Source: Pseudarthrobacter sulfonivorans
GTDB lineage: Bacteria > Actinomycetota > Actinomycetes > Actinomycetales > Micrococcaceae
Assembly: GCF_024391045.1 (NCBI RefSeq)
Contig: NZ_JANFCZ010000018.1
Location: forward strand, 1 to 64,000
Length of the DNA stretch: 64,000 bases
Reading direction: 5' to 3'
In this document: positions 36,369-45,417 of the stretch, piece by piece
How positions within the stretch are numbered: the stretch's first letter is position 1
How the letters are laid out: each line of letters starts with the position of its first letter
The notes under the pieces: generated by a model
Seen by the model: the letters and a program-made list of their open reading frames with translations, nothing else
Told to the model about the DNA's origin: nothing
Databases searched by the model: none
Made by a program: the position numbers and the translations under genes

Positions 36369-37288
36369 GGGCTGGGCGCTTGTCTTGTCTTGGGAGTACT
36401 ACGGGGTGAAGTTCGCACTGGCCCGCTGTCCAGGCCGCGCTGAAGAGCCGCGCTGAAGAAGTGTCAGGTTGGGCTTTAGGGCTTTCATAAAGGTGTGTCC
36501 GGAATATGCAAAATGGACCCTATTCTGGCGGGCTATTGGCCGAGGGCTGACGTCAGGCTGGGGTGTGGTCCAACCTGAGTTGAGAGTATAGATTACCCGT
36601 CTCGTAGGAAGGCAGTCCCATCAGATCACGGGCGGAAGCCAAGGTGCGTCTACCTCCCGAGCGCCTGAGGAGCTCTCTTGCCGCCAATTCTCTAGCCTGC
36701 TGCGGTGATCATGTTTTCGGAGGCTCTTTGCAGGCAGGCGGCCAGAGAGGTTCAGTCCGGAGCGTGCTGCGGTCGGCAATGAGGTTCAGGTCTCTGAGTT
36801 GTTTCTTCGAAGATCCGGCATCTTCGGAGCCCTGATCGAGCCGCCGCGAGGCAAACAGTCAAGGCGTGCTCGACGAACACATGTGGCAGCACCGCTGCGT
36901 CAAGTCCATCGGTCCGAGCTGAGCCGTGAGTCCGACCACGCTCTGCGTCACGGCGGCGCATGTTGTTGCTTCCGGCAACAAAACCGTGAAAAGCAGCACT
37001 ATCTTCGCGTACTGCACTCAAAACTGGACTGGACATGATGGTTGTGGTTGGGCCCCGGGGACTTTCTAAGTCTTTTCATCTCTCCAATTGCAACTCCTGA
37101 AAGTCCAGGTGTTGCAATGACCACTGGACACCAAACCCACGAAATGGCTCACTTTTCGACCAGTGCTGACAGTCGGGAAACTCGAGTAGCCGCGCTCCGA
37201 GTGCGATTAGACGAATCATTCGACCTAAGACATCGACAGAGATGCCCCGGCGGAGAGGGTGCACGATATGACGGTGGCAGCCAAATCG
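36369..37288. other. Intergenic boundary region with insertion-sequence fragments
   Basis: About 900 bases without an intact gene separate core-like genes from the accessory island. At 36863-36901 a short plus-strand frame reads GVLDEHMWQHR, like the first catalytic Asp region of ISL3-family transposases. At 37087-37122 there is an IS30-like end (TTGCAAC ... GTTGCAA) closely resembling 56970-57003. The rest shows no structure I can name. Confidence 0.6.
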
Positions 37289-37855
37289 CTACAGTCGCTG
37301 GACTTCCGGACGGTTCGAATTTGATGCAAGCGTCTTGGCGCTCTCAAACCAGTCTTGGTAGACAGGATCCTGAGGATGGAACTGCCCCCAATATGAGGAT
37401 TCGGGCGCCCTCATGATCGTCCACCCCGGGTCGAATTCGAACTTTTGATTCCAATCCCAGACGCAGACGCGTCGAAGGATCCTCCACTCGCCGTCACGCT
37501 TCTCGCATAGGTCCCGGTAGCGGCCACCCAAAAACATCGTGGGCGAGTTGTCTTTATATGTGGTGACCACCATGAACATGCTCTCGCGCTTGGCGCGGTT
37601 ACCGTCGATTTCGCAGTAGACGTTGCCGATGTGGTGATTGCAACTGACAAGCACCTCACGTGATTTCATTGCCTCCTCACACCAACCATGGGCGGATCCC
37701 TCATAGCGGCCATGGGAGTCTGTTCCATCGGGCCAGTAGGTCGACTTCATCAAATCCAGGTCCATCCGGTCGATGCCGCGACAGTACTGCATCAGATTGT
37801 CGTGGAGTGCCTGCTTGTCGAGGAGCTCTTGGATCTGTGTTTGCGAAGCAGTCAC
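37289..37855 (-). CDS. NTF2/SnoaL-like protein, ring-hydroxylating-dioxygenase-beta type fold
   Basis: A 188-residue protein of the NTF2-like superfamily: LLDKQALHDNLMQYCRGIDRMDLDLMKSTYWPDGT followed by HHIGNVYCEID and MFLGGRYRDLCEKRDGEWRILRRVCVWDWN. Asp and His residues at the usual cavity positions allow dehydratase, isomerase or binding roles. GTG at 37855. It sits on the left edge of the catabolic island and has the island operator at 37924, so it probably acts in the same pathway; the reaction is unknown. Confidence 0.75.
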   Translation of the reverse strand: MTASQTQIQELLDKQALHDNLMQYCRGIDRMDLDLMKSTYWPDGTDSHGRYEGSAHGWCEEAMKSREVLVSCNHHIGNVYCEIDGNRAKRESMFMVVTTYKDNSPTMFLGGRYRDLCEKRDGEWRILRRVCVWDWNQKFEFDPGWTIMRAPESSYWGQFHPQDPVYQDWFESAKTLASNSNRPEVQRL

Positions 37856-37923
37856 ACTGAAGTCCCTTCATAACATGTCAAGCCGGAGCCTGACTCAAGT
37901 AAAAGACGTGCATTCGAAGATCT

Positions 37924-37943
37924 GCATTACCGGTGAGTTAAGC
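37924..37943 (-). promoter_or_regulatory. Island TetR-type operator (site 1)
   Basis: On the minus strand it reads GCTTAACTCACCGGTAATGC, matching the left half TTAACTNACCGG of the island consensus; the right half is weak. It lies 69 bp upstream of the SnoaL-like gene. Confidence 0.55.
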
Positions 37944-38042
37944 ATACGTTTTTCAAAAAGACAAGGCCGGTGGCAGGCACTTACTGCGCGAGCACATGCA
38001 GGCATCGCGACGCATGATTGCATATCCCTTCTTTGAATGTGA

Positions 38043-38460
38043 CCCGTCGACTGGATCACCACGGACCGCGGCAAGGACTACCTCTCGGAGACTTTCGGGT
38101 CGGCCTGCTGGCACTTCGGGATCAGCGTCGTCCGGGCACCACCGCACTCCCCGACGTTCAAAGGACACGTCGAACGCGTCTTGGGAACGATCGACACCAT
38201 GTGGATGCAGAAACAACCCGGCTATGTCGGCAACAGCGTGGCCAACTGCGGCGAAATCGACCTGGGCGAACTCCGCACGGTCCGCGAGCTACAGGAGTCT
38301 TTCGAGGAGTGGTGGGTCCGTGTCTACCAGAACCGGCCCCACCGTGAGCTGCGCGATCGCGACGTGCCCTCGAGGATGTTCACGCCCAACCAGATGCATG
38401 CCGTCTTGTTCGACGCCGGCGCCGGCATCCCGATCCCGCTCGATCAGGGGACCTACATCC
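38043..38460 (+). pseudogene. Truncated DDE (rve/Mu-type) transposase fragment
   Basis: C-terminal part of an integrase-core transposase, open from 38043 with no start and truncated at both ends. WITTDRGKDYLS carries the second catalytic Asp and SPTFKGHVERVLGTID the catalytic Glu, followed by the Mu-transposase C-terminal region (WWVRVYQNRPHRELRDRDVPSRMFTPNQ). Homology-like sequence stops near 38460, where the decayed monooxygenase on the other strand begins. The continued open frame to 38681 is chance. Confidence 0.8.
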
Positions 38461-38889
38461 CGCTGACGCCGGTGGGGATGCTCACGGAGTACCCGGTGGC
38501 CAGGAAAATGAGGTCGATCGTCTCGCGGGTGCCGTCGACGTACATCCTCGCCTTCCAGCCGATCGATGTCCGGCTTTACCCCAAGCCGTCCGTGGGTCAG
38601 ATAGTGGGCGATCTGGTCGTTGGAGATGCGATGGTGGACCCGACAGGATCGGTGGGGATGGGCAGACCGAGCCGCTTGTAGTCTCCCAAAGCGTTGAGCA
38701 CCCACTTAGCGCGGGCCACCGGATCACGGTGCACCGAGACGACCCTCTCGGGTGGCATTGCTGAACCATCGACGATGCCTTGCACCGGGTAGCCGAAGAC
38801 TCGCTTGGGGAAGAACCAATACGCCATGCGCATCGACAAGGTCGCCGACCGTCCGGTCATCGCGGCGTCGCACACGATATCGACGCCGC
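38459..38889 (-). pseudogene. Flavin-containing monooxygenase (FMO/Baeyer-Villiger type) remnant
   Basis: Reading the minus strand gives, over three frames, the C-terminal half of an FMO: CDAAMTGRSATLSMR, YWFFPKRVFGYP, GDYKRLGLPIPT, then after a frameshift near 38635 NDQIAHYLTHGRLGVKPDIDRLEG, and after another near 38530 VDGTRETIDLIFLATGY. The FATGY-type motif and the KPDIDRLEG segment are characteristic of FMOs and related N-hydroxylating or Baeyer-Villiger enzymes. The N-terminal FAD half is missing, cut by the transposon end at 38890, and the C-terminus is cut by the transposase fragment. Confidence 0.72.
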
Positions 38890-38934
38890 TTGCCTACGCG
38901 GCGTGACAGAACCCAAAACTGCGAAAGTCCACTA
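38890..38934 (+). repeat. 45-bp direct repeat, copy 1 (transposon end)
   Basis: Begins TTGCCTACGCGGCGTGAC and ends AAGTCCACTA; 41 of 45 bases match 61624-61668 in the same orientation. It abuts the end of the acyl-CoA dehydrogenase gene, supplying its last bases. Confidence 0.85.
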
Positions 38935-40122
38935 GTCGGTTTTGAGTCCGAGCCAGCGGGCGATGTTCCACTTGAGCAGTTCGGTGCTGCCCTCGTAGAC
39001 GCGCATGGCGCGGGCGTCGCGGTAGTAGCGTTCAACGCCGCCCTCGTGGGTCACGCCCATGCCACCGTGGAGCTGGATGGCGCGGTCGGCGACACGCGAG
39101 AGCATTTCGGTGGCGTAGAGCTTGACTGATGCGGTGAGGCGACGGGCGGTGTGGTCGTCGGACTCGGCACACTCCGCGGCACGGTCCATGAGTCCAAGGC
39201 CGGCCTCGATTTCGATGCTGGAGTCGACGATGAACTGCTGCACGTACTGGAACTTGCTGATAGGACGGCCGAAGGCTTCCCGCTCGCCTGCGTAATCGGT
39301 CATGCGGCTGAGCAGGTACTCGGCCTTGCCGATTGCGAGGGCGCCAATATTGAGGCGGGCGCGCCCGATGCCCGAGAGCATATAGGGGAGTGCCCGGCCG
39401 CGTTCGCCGATCATGGCCGAGGTCGGCACGCGCACGTCTTCGAAGACGAGGTCGACCGGGTGGTCTTCGCCCAGGGTGCCGTAGGTTCCGCCCACGCTGA
39501 GCCCGGGGGTCCCTGAGTCGACGATGAAGGCGCTGTGACGCTGTGAGGGAGCGGCATCGGGGTCGGTGACGGCGATGACCTGCACAAAGTCGGCGTGAGC
39601 ACCGTGCGTGATGAAGCGTTTGGTGCCGCTGATGGTCCAGGTGTCTTGTTCGAGGGTTGCTTTGGTGCGCATGTTGCCTGCGTCCGAGCCCGAGTCGGGC
39701 TCGGTGAGGGCGAAGCACCCCTCGATTTCTGCCCGCATGAGGGGGGAGAGGTACTGCTCGCGCTGCGCATCATTGAAGGCGGCCATGGAGAGGTAGGGGC
39801 CTTCGACGTTGGGGAGTACGCCGCCGCGGTCGGCGAGGAGGAGGCCGCTGCGTCCGATGGCCCGGTAGGCGGCGGCGATGGTCGCGGCGTTGAGGCCGAA
39901 TCCGCCGAGCTCGGCGGGCATGTGCGCGGAGTAATAGCCGAGTTCGGCGCTTTGGCGGCGGAGTGCGCGGCGCTCGCTGAGCTGTGCGGTCGGGTCGATG
40001 GTGCCGGTGGTGGAGAGTTCGGCGGCGTATCGGGTTTCGACGGGCCTGACTACGCGCTCGATGAAGGTGGTGAGTGCGTCGATGAAGTCGACGTTGATTT
40101 CTCGGTCGGCGTAGTGTGTCAT
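38932..40122 (-). CDS. Acyl-CoA dehydrogenase (SCAD/MCAD-type active site)
   Basis: FAD enzyme of 396 residues introducing an alpha-beta double bond into an acyl-CoA. It has FALTEPDSGSDAGNMRTKA, WTISGTKRFIT, the REAFGRPISKFQ helix and IQLHGGMGVTHE. The catalytic Glu is in the late position, Glu377 of VYEGSTELLKW. It is divergent from a second acyl-CoA dehydrogenase with the island operator between. The stop codon lies in a transposon end at 38932-38934, so the last residues may have been altered by insertion. Confidence 0.92.
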   Translation of the reverse strand: MTHYADREINVDFIDALTTFIERVVRPVETRYAAELSTTGTIDPTAQLSERRALRRQSAELGYYSAHMPAELGGFGLNAATIAAAYRAIGRSGLLLADRGGVLPNVEGPYLSMAAFNDAQREQYLSPLMRAEIEGCFALTEPDSGSDAGNMRTKATLEQDTWTISGTKRFITHGAHADFVQVIAVTDPDAAPSQRHSAFIVDSGTPGLSVGGTYGTLGEDHPVDLVFEDVRVPTSAMIGERGRALPYMLSGIGRARLNIGALAIGKAEYLLSRMTDYAGEREAFGRPISKFQYVQQFIVDSSIEIEAGLGLMDRAAECAESDDHTARRLTASVKLYATEMLSRVADRAIQLHGGMGVTHEGGVERYYRDARAMRVYEGSTELLKWNIARWLGLKTD

Positions 40123-40140
40123 GATTTCGCTCCCACTAAG

Positions 40141-40162
40141 GTTAACTTACGGACTAGTAAAA
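40141..40162. promoter_or_regulatory. Island TetR-type operator (site 2), divergent
   Basis: TTAACTTACGGACTAGTAAA shows both half-sites (TTAACT and AGTAAA, 8 bp apart). It lies 18 bp from the minus-strand acyl-CoA dehydrogenase start and 61 bp from the plus-strand one, so it can control both. Confidence 0.7.
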
Positions 40163-40223
40163 CTAATGCTAGCGGATGCCGCATGGATGCGAGCGTTAGC
40201 TGCTGAAGATCGAGGAGGAACAG

Positions 40224-41369
40224 ATGAATCGCGGGATCTATGACGAAGAGCACGTGGCATTTCGGGAATCGGTGCGGGCGTTTTTGGACCGGCTAGTGTG
40301 GCCGAGGGTCGAAGAATTCATTGAGCTGAAGACGCTGCCCCGCGACCTGTGGCTGGCTGCTGGCGAGCATGAGCTGCTGGGTCTTGAGGTGCCCGAAGAG
40401 TTCGGAGGCGTGGCTGCGCAGGACTTTCGGTTTAATGCGGTGCTGACCGAGGAGCTGTCCGGGGTGAATGTCGCGCTGGCATCGGCGTTCGGCATCCACA
40501 GCGACATTGTGGCACCGTATCTCACCGAACTAACAACGCCCGAGCAGCAGGAGCGGTGGCTTCCCGGCTTCGCGTCCGGTCGGTTGGTGGGTGCGATTGG
40601 GATGACGGAGCCGTCTGGCGGCTCGGACCTCGCCGCGTTGACGACGACGGCCACGCGGGACGGTGATGCGTGGATCCTGAACGGGGCCAAAACATTCATC
40701 ACCAATGGTGCGTACGCGGATCTGGTGGTGGTGGCCGCACGCACGACCCCGGGGAGTCGCTCGAAAGGGATCTCACTGTTTGTTGTCGAGGCGGGCATGG
40801 CTGGCTTCGAGCGGGGGAAGACGCTCGATAAGGTGGGCCAGCCCGAGGCTGCGACCGCTGAGCTGTATTTCGACAATGTGCGAGTGCCGCACGAGAACCT
40901 GCTCGGCGAGCTCGATCATGGCTTTCAGCACATGATGGATCGGTTGCCGCAGGAGCGCTTAAACGCGGCGGTATCGAACCTCGCGCACGCGCGTCGCATC
41001 TTCCAGGAGACGGTCGCATACGCGGGAGAGCGTCGCGCGTTTGGGCAGGCGATTGGAAGCCACCAGCACAACAAGTTCATGCTGGCGGAGATGGTGACGC
41101 GGCTGGACGTGAGCCAGTCCTTCCTTGATGCCTGCGTGCTGGCGCACACGCGCGACGAGCTCACCGCGGTCGACGCGGCGAAGGCGAAGTGGTGGTCGGC
41201 GCAGGTGCAGAGCGAAGTGTTAGATCGATGCCTGCAGCTTTTTGGCGGCTATGGGTACATGAATGAGTATCGAGTTGCACGGGCATGGAAGGATGCGCGA
41301 GTAACCCGGATCTGGGCCGGCTCCGATGAGATCATGAAGGAGATCATCGGGCGGGATCTCGGGTTCTAA
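40224..41369 (+). CDS. Acyl-CoA dehydrogenase (LCAD/isovaleryl-type active site)
   Basis: FAD enzyme of 381 residues. Core motifs are AIGMTEPSGGSDLAAL, WILNGAKTFITNG, ERRAFGQAIGSHQ and LQLFGGYGYMNEY. The late position is Gly in IWAGSDEIMKEII, while Glu244 in PQERLNAAV sits where long-chain and isovaleryl-type enzymes carry their base. The pair of dehydrogenases thus uses the two alternative catalytic Glu positions and probably acts on different, possibly branched or cyclic, acyl-CoAs. GAGGAGGAACAG precedes the ATG. Confidence 0.92.
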   Translation: MNRGIYDEEHVAFRESVRAFLDRLVWPRVEEFIELKTLPRDLWLAAGEHELLGLEVPEEFGGVAAQDFRFNAVLTEELSGVNVALASAFGIHSDIVAPYLTELTTPEQQERWLPGFASGRLVGAIGMTEPSGGSDLAALTTTATRDGDAWILNGAKTFITNGAYADLVVVAARTTPGSRSKGISLFVVEAGMAGFERGKTLDKVGQPEAATAELYFDNVRVPHENLLGELDHGFQHMMDRLPQERLNAAVSNLAHARRIFQETVAYAGERRAFGQAIGSHQHNKFMLAEMVTRLDVSQSFLDACVLAHTRDELTAVDAAKAKWWSAQVQSEVLDRCLQLFGGYGYMNEYRVARAWKDARVTRIWAGSDEIMKEIIGRDLGF

Positions 41370-41437
41370 AGTGCTGGGTGATTTGTCCTGGGGAGGGGTC
41401 AAGGTCGGCAGCTGCTTGAAGGAGCGCCGTGAATATG

Positions 41438-41459
41438 GTTAACTAACCGGCAGGTAAAG
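41438..41459 (+). promoter_or_regulatory. Island TetR-type operator (site 3)
   Basis: TTAACTAACCGGCAGGTAAA is the best match to the consensus, with half-sites 8 bp apart and a CCGG core. It is 126 bp upstream of the acetoacetate-decarboxylase-family gene. Confidence 0.7.
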
Positions 41460-41584
41460 CATTGCGCGGTCAGAGTTAATGCCACGCTAAAAGGGTCCGG
41501 TGCGGGAGATTTCAAGAATGGCCTTGAGTTCTCCGCAACGCACAGAGTGAGTTCGCATTGTTCGAAAGTAATTTGGAGTTAATG

Positions 41585-42448
41585 ATGACCCAGAAGATTG
41601 ACTTGGATCCGGCAGCTCGGACCATCGACGGGATCCCTAGCGGCATGATGTCGATCTTTGGGCGGTTCCCGGGAAGCGCGAGCCCCTGGACGGGGCCGGC
41701 GTTTGAAGAAACGATGTACACGCTGAATTACCTCACCACGAAGGACGCGATCGCGGCCGCTCTCCCGTCGCCCCTGCAGCCGATTGAGGGTGAGGAGCCT
41801 ATCGCGACGGTGCTGATCGGTCACAACCGACATTGGCGCACCTTCGATGGCAAGTGGAGCAACTACATCGAGGTTGGCTTCTTTCTCCCCTGCGAGTATG
41901 TGAGCAAGTCGGGGGAGAAGTACTCGGGCCTGCACCCGCTATGGTTCCTGATGGACAATCGTTCCGGCGACAAGACCGAGGGTGCCGAGATTGCGGTGCT
42001 GGGCTATCGGGAGATCTCGGGCTGGCACAAGCAGATCGGCAACGTTCACTTCGGGGGCACCGGTGATCAGGTGCACGCGACGCTGGAAGCCCGCGGTGTG
42101 CGCCTGGCGACGCTGGACATGCAGACCCGTGAGGAAGCTGATGTGTCGGAGTTGCCGATGGCCGGGCGTGATTACTGGCTGCTGGTGAAGGAAATTCCGA
42201 ATTGCGACTTTACCGGGTACGACGTGCGGAAGGTGATCGGTCGCTCGGCGAAGGGATTCAGCCAGCCCGGGTCGGTTACCAACCTCAAGCGAGGTACGGG
42301 CACCGTTGAGTTCGGGTATCTCGAGTCCCACCCGATTGCCGGGCTGGAGTGCATCGAGCCGCGGGATGCGCATCAGTTCACCTTCGGCGGAACCGTTGAG
42401 GGCACGTTGCACTCATACTTCGAGATCGACGACCTTCTCAAGGACTGA
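41585..42448 (+). CDS. Acetoacetate decarboxylase family protein
   Basis: About 287 residues. The family core is recognised from AVLGYREISGWHKQIGNVHF, the counterpart of the GRE-x-x-G-x-PKK motif whose first Lys forms the Schiff base with a beta-keto acid; here Lys149 is kept but the neighbouring Lys that lowers its pKa is Gln150. The protein may therefore be a decarboxylase with changed chemistry, or an aldolase/hydratase as in other members. GGAG lies six bases before ATG 41585; ATG 41582 and TTG 41558 are alternatives. It sits between fatty-acid-type genes under its own operator. Confidence 0.8.
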   Translation: MTQKIDLDPAARTIDGIPSGMMSIFGRFPGSASPWTGPAFEETMYTLNYLTTKDAIAAALPSPLQPIEGEEPIATVLIGHNRHWRTFDGKWSNYIEVGFFLPCEYVSKSGEKYSGLHPLWFLMDNRSGDKTEGAEIAVLGYREISGWHKQIGNVHFGGTGDQVHATLEARGVRLATLDMQTREEADVSELPMAGRDYWLLVKEIPNCDFTGYDVRKVIGRSAKGFSQPGSVTNLKRGTGTVEFGYLESHPIAGLECIEPRDAHQFTFGGTVEGTLHSYFEIDDLLKD

Positions 42449-42494
42449 GTCGACACACGTCACGCCGCGCAGGTAGCCGCAGTGTGGCCAACCC

Positions 42495-42541
42495 TGGGGC
42501 AGGCTCGCGCGAGCACATGGGCACTGCCCCAAGGCGGGGAG
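42495..42541 (+). terminator. Hairpin after acetoacetate-decarboxylase-family gene
   Basis: TGGGGCAG (42495-42502) pairs with CTGCCCCA (42534-42541), and the loop contains the palindrome GCTCGCGCGAGC. It lies about 47 bp after the stop; no T-run is seen. Confidence 0.4.
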
Positions 42542-42560
42542 AGAATGATTCCCGGCAAAC

Positions 42561-42580
42561 ATGACTAGTCGGTTAGGCAT
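42561..42580 (-). promoter_or_regulatory. Island TetR-type operator (site 4)
   Basis: Plus strand ATGACTAGTCGGTTAGGCAT. On the minus strand the core CCTAACCGACTAGTCAT aligns with the consensus, with AGTCAT as the right half. It lies 63 bp upstream of the CoA-ligase gene. Confidence 0.55.
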
Positions 42581-42643
42581 ATTCTGTCTTTACTGACGAT
42601 CACCCGCAACTATCAAGTCGGACCATATTGAGGAACACCACAA

Positions 42644-44215
42644 ATGAGTGACCCACGGCTGAGAGAATCAACGTTCAGTCAGTATTGCTTGGACGCGTTC
42701 CGTCGGCGCGGAAGCAACATCGCCTTTACCCAGGGCAACCGTCACCTCACGGGTAGCGAATGCCACGAACAGACGCTCGCCATCGCTGCAGTGCTTGAAG
42801 ATAACGGTGTCGCACGGGGAGACGGGGTATGCCTCCTCTCAGGAAACCGCCCAGAGGCGTTCCTCGCGCAGGTGGCTGTCCAGTTGATTGGCGCGCGCTA
42901 CACAGGTTTGCATCCAATGGGTTCGTTCGCCGACCACGCCTTTGTGGTTGAGAACAGCGAAGCCCGCGTGCTCATCTATGACCCCACTGCGTACTCCGAC
43001 CGTGCAGTGGCCCTCGAAGCGGCTGCCGCGGGCGTGTCCGTCTTCTCCCTCGGTCCCGGACCCGTTGGAAACGACATTCTTGCGCTCTCCAAGAGCGCCG
43101 CGCTCCCCGTCTCGCGCGCCATGGAGAGCGACATCGCCTTCGTCTTTTACACGGGCGGCACCAGTGGAAAGCCCAAGGGCGTGATTCACACGCAGCGTTC
43201 CTGGTATCACCAGAGCCTACTAATTCAAAGCTACTGGCAGTGGCCGAGCGATCCCGTGCTGCTGGTCGCCGCACCGATCTCGCACGCGGCTGGTGCGATG
43301 GTGGCGCCAGCTCTTGCCCTTGGTGGCCGCGTGGTCTTGGTGGACGGCTTCGCCCCTACCGAGTTCTTACGCACGATCGAGGCGGAGCGAGTGTCGGTCA
43401 CATTCCTCGTGCCGACCATGCTCTACCATCTCCTCAACCATCCGGAGACGCGACAGCGTGACCTGTCTAGCCTCCAAACGCTCATCTATGGCGCCGCATC
43501 GATCACGCTCGAACGCCTCGCCGAAGCTCGCGACCTCTTCGGCGCGATCCTGATGCAGGGGTACGGGCAGACCGAGATTGGAAACGGTGCGCTGCTCCTC
43601 CTGAAGCAGGACCACCGGCTCGACGCCCCCGAGATTCTTGCCTCCGCAGGCAGAACTCCCCCCGGCGTCGAAGCCACCATCCTGCTCGATGACGGCACGG
43701 ATGCCGCGCTGGGTGAGCCCGGCGAGCTGTGCTTCCGATCGGCATCGGTGATGAGCGGCTACTGGAAGCTTCCAGAGCTCACCAGCGAGACTCTGCAGGG
43801 TGGTTGGCTGCACACCGGCGACATCGCGGTGCAGGATGCCGCGGGATATATCACCATCGTCGATCGGAAGAAAGACATGTTGATCTCCGGTGGCTTCAAT
43901 GTCTACCCGAAAGAGGTCGAAGAGGCGCTGAATCAGCATCCGCTGGTGACCGCAGCCGTCGTGGTCGGCATTCCTGACCCCACCTGGGGAGAGGCCGTGG
44001 TGGCGCTCATTAAGACGGTCGAGGGCGCGCACGTCGAGCCCGATGAGCTAAAAGCGTGGGTTCGCGAGCACAAGGGGCCTGTTTACACGCCCAAGCATGT
44101 CGCGTTTGTCATTGATTTCCCGATGACCGGGCTGGGAAAGATCAACAAGAAGGCTATTCGTCGCGAGTATTCGCATGTCAGCGACCCAGTCGCGGATCCA
44201 AGAGGTAAAGAGTGA
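42644..44215 (+). CDS. AMP-forming acyl-CoA synthetase (CoA ligase)
   Basis: A 523-residue ANL-superfamily enzyme activating a carboxylic acid with ATP and CoA. Motifs in order are FYTGGTSGKPKGV (P-loop), YGQTE, GWLHTGD, DRKKDMLISGGFNVYPKEVE (hinge) and the C-terminal catalytic Lys in GLGKINKKAIR. It starts the run of ligase, thiolase, SDR and enoyl-CoA hydratase genes, which all overlap, so it probably provides the CoA thioester for the pathway. The acid is unknown; aryl and alkyl ligases share these motifs. Confidence 0.93.
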   Translation: MSDPRLRESTFSQYCLDAFRRRGSNIAFTQGNRHLTGSECHEQTLAIAAVLEDNGVARGDGVCLLSGNRPEAFLAQVAVQLIGARYTGLHPMGSFADHAFVVENSEARVLIYDPTAYSDRAVALEAAAAGVSVFSLGPGPVGNDILALSKSAALPVSRAMESDIAFVFYTGGTSGKPKGVIHTQRSWYHQSLLIQSYWQWPSDPVLLVAAPISHAAGAMVAPALALGGRVVLVDGFAPTEFLRTIEAERVSVTFLVPTMLYHLLNHPETRQRDLSSLQTLIYGAASITLERLAEARDLFGAILMQGYGQTEIGNGALLLLKQDHRLDAPEILASAGRTPPGVEATILLDDGTDAALGEPGELCFRSASVMSGYWKLPELTSETLQGGWLHTGDIAVQDAAGYITIVDRKKDMLISGGFNVYPKEVEEALNQHPLVTAAVVVGIPDPTWGEAVVALIKTVEGAHVEPDELKAWVREHKGPVYTPKHVAFVIDFPMTGLGKINKKAIRREYSHVSDPVADPRGKE

Positions 44216-45417
44216 ACGAAGTATATGTTATCGGCGTTGGAATGACGCCGTTCGCGAAGCATTGGAACCGGTCGCTTCGGTCGCTCGCGACCGAAGCGAC
44301 CACCGGGGCCCTCGACGATGCCGGCGTTTCGGCGAGTGAGGTTGCCTATACGTTCTTTTCGAACGCCGTTGGCGGGGTGGTGACCGGCCAGGAGACCATT
44401 CGCGGCCAGGTGGCACTCCGCGATTCCGGGCTGCTCGGCTCGAGCATCTTCAACGTCGAGAACGCGTGCGCCTCCGGCTCATCCGCAGCGCATCTGGCGT
44501 GGATGACCGTGGCATCCGGGCAGTCCGAATATGCGCTTGCGGTCGGGGCCGAAAAGCTGACGCACACCGATAAGTCGGTCAGCTTTCGCGCTTTCGCCTC
44601 GGGGGTGGATCTTGACGAGGTCGCGGGAGAGGACTATAACCAGGATCGGCTCGCCATCGCGGTCGGCGACGGATCACACTCGCGATTCATGGATATCTAC
44701 GCCGAGAACGCGCGTGTATTCATGCAGCGCACCGGGATAACGCAGGAGGATCTCGCGCGTGTGGTCGTGAAATCACGAGAGTTCGGCGCGCTCAACGAGC
44801 GCGCCCAGTTCCGTGAGCGTCTGACCATTGAAGAGGTGCTCGGAGCGCGAGAGATCAGCTATCCGCTGACCCTTCCCATGTGCTCGCCGATCGGTGACGG
44901 CGCCGCTGCACTCGTGTTTGGCACCAAGGCCGCCGCCATCGCGGCGGGTGGCCCCCTGGTTCGCGTCCGGGCCACATCCATCACCTCGGGCACGCCCATG
45001 GGCGGATCCAGCCTCGCGCCGACGGTGGCTCGCATCTATGAGGCCGCGAGCATCTCTGGTGCGGATCTTGATGTCATCGAGGTGCACGATGCTGCGGCTC
45101 CGGCCGAAATTGAATTCTACGAATCGCTGCAGCTCGCTGAAGCGGCCGATCTGGGGCGCTTTGTCGCGTCCGGCGCAGCCAGCCTGGGTGGCACGCAGTA
45201 CGTGAACTCAAGCGGTGGTCTGCTTGCAAAGGGGCACCCGGTCGGCGCATCCGGCTGTGCCCAGATCGTAGAGCTGACCGAGCAGCTGAAGGGGCGCGCC
45301 GGTGCTCGCCAGCACCCGCGCGCACGACTAGGACTTGCCGTCAATGCTGGCGGTTCGATCGGTGATGACAGTGCGGCGATTGGCGTCACTGTCTTGGAAG
45401 GAGTCAAGAATGACTAG
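44212..45417 (+). CDS. Thiolase-superfamily protein, SCP2/lipid-transfer type
   Basis: A 401-residue thiolase-fold enzyme. Cys86 in NACASGSSAA is the acyl-accepting nucleophile and GHPVGASG holds the second His. The second Cys of canonical thiolases is absent (NAGGSIGDD) and the HDCF motif is HDAAAP, so it belongs to the SCP2-thiolase-like branch used with branched or steroid-like acyl-CoAs, often with a DUF35 partner that is not present here. GTG overlaps the ligase stop (GTGA). Confidence 0.88.
   Translation: MNEVYVIGVGMTPFAKHWNRSLRSLATEATTGALDDAGVSASEVAYTFFSNAVGGVVTGQETIRGQVALRDSGLLGSSIFNVENACASGSSAAHLAWMTVASGQSEYALAVGAEKLTHTDKSVSFRAFASGVDLDEVAGEDYNQDRLAIAVGDGSHSRFMDIYAENARVFMQRTGITQEDLARVVVKSREFGALNERAQFRERLTIEEVLGAREISYPLTLPMCSPIGDGAAALVFGTKAAAIAAGGPLVRVRATSITSGTPMGGSSLAPTVARIYEAASISGADLDVIEVHDAAAPAEIEFYESLQLAEAADLGRFVASGAASLGGTQYVNSSGGLLAKGHPVGASGCAQIVELTEQLKGRAGARQHPRARLGLAVNAGGSIGDDSAAIGVTVLEGVKND

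Noticed and set aside
36644..36835. Small basic ORF in the boundary region
   Set aside because: No RBS, Arg/Ser-rich composition typical of chance frames, and no recognisable domain.
38459..38681. C-terminal continuation of the plus-strand transposase frame
   Set aside because: The residues after about 38460 do not look like transposase and the opposite strand carries clear monooxygenase segments.
36369..38931. Prophage or integrative element with integrase at the island's left edge
   Set aside because: No tyrosine or serine integrase, tRNA attachment repeat or phage gene is visible; only IS fragments occur.
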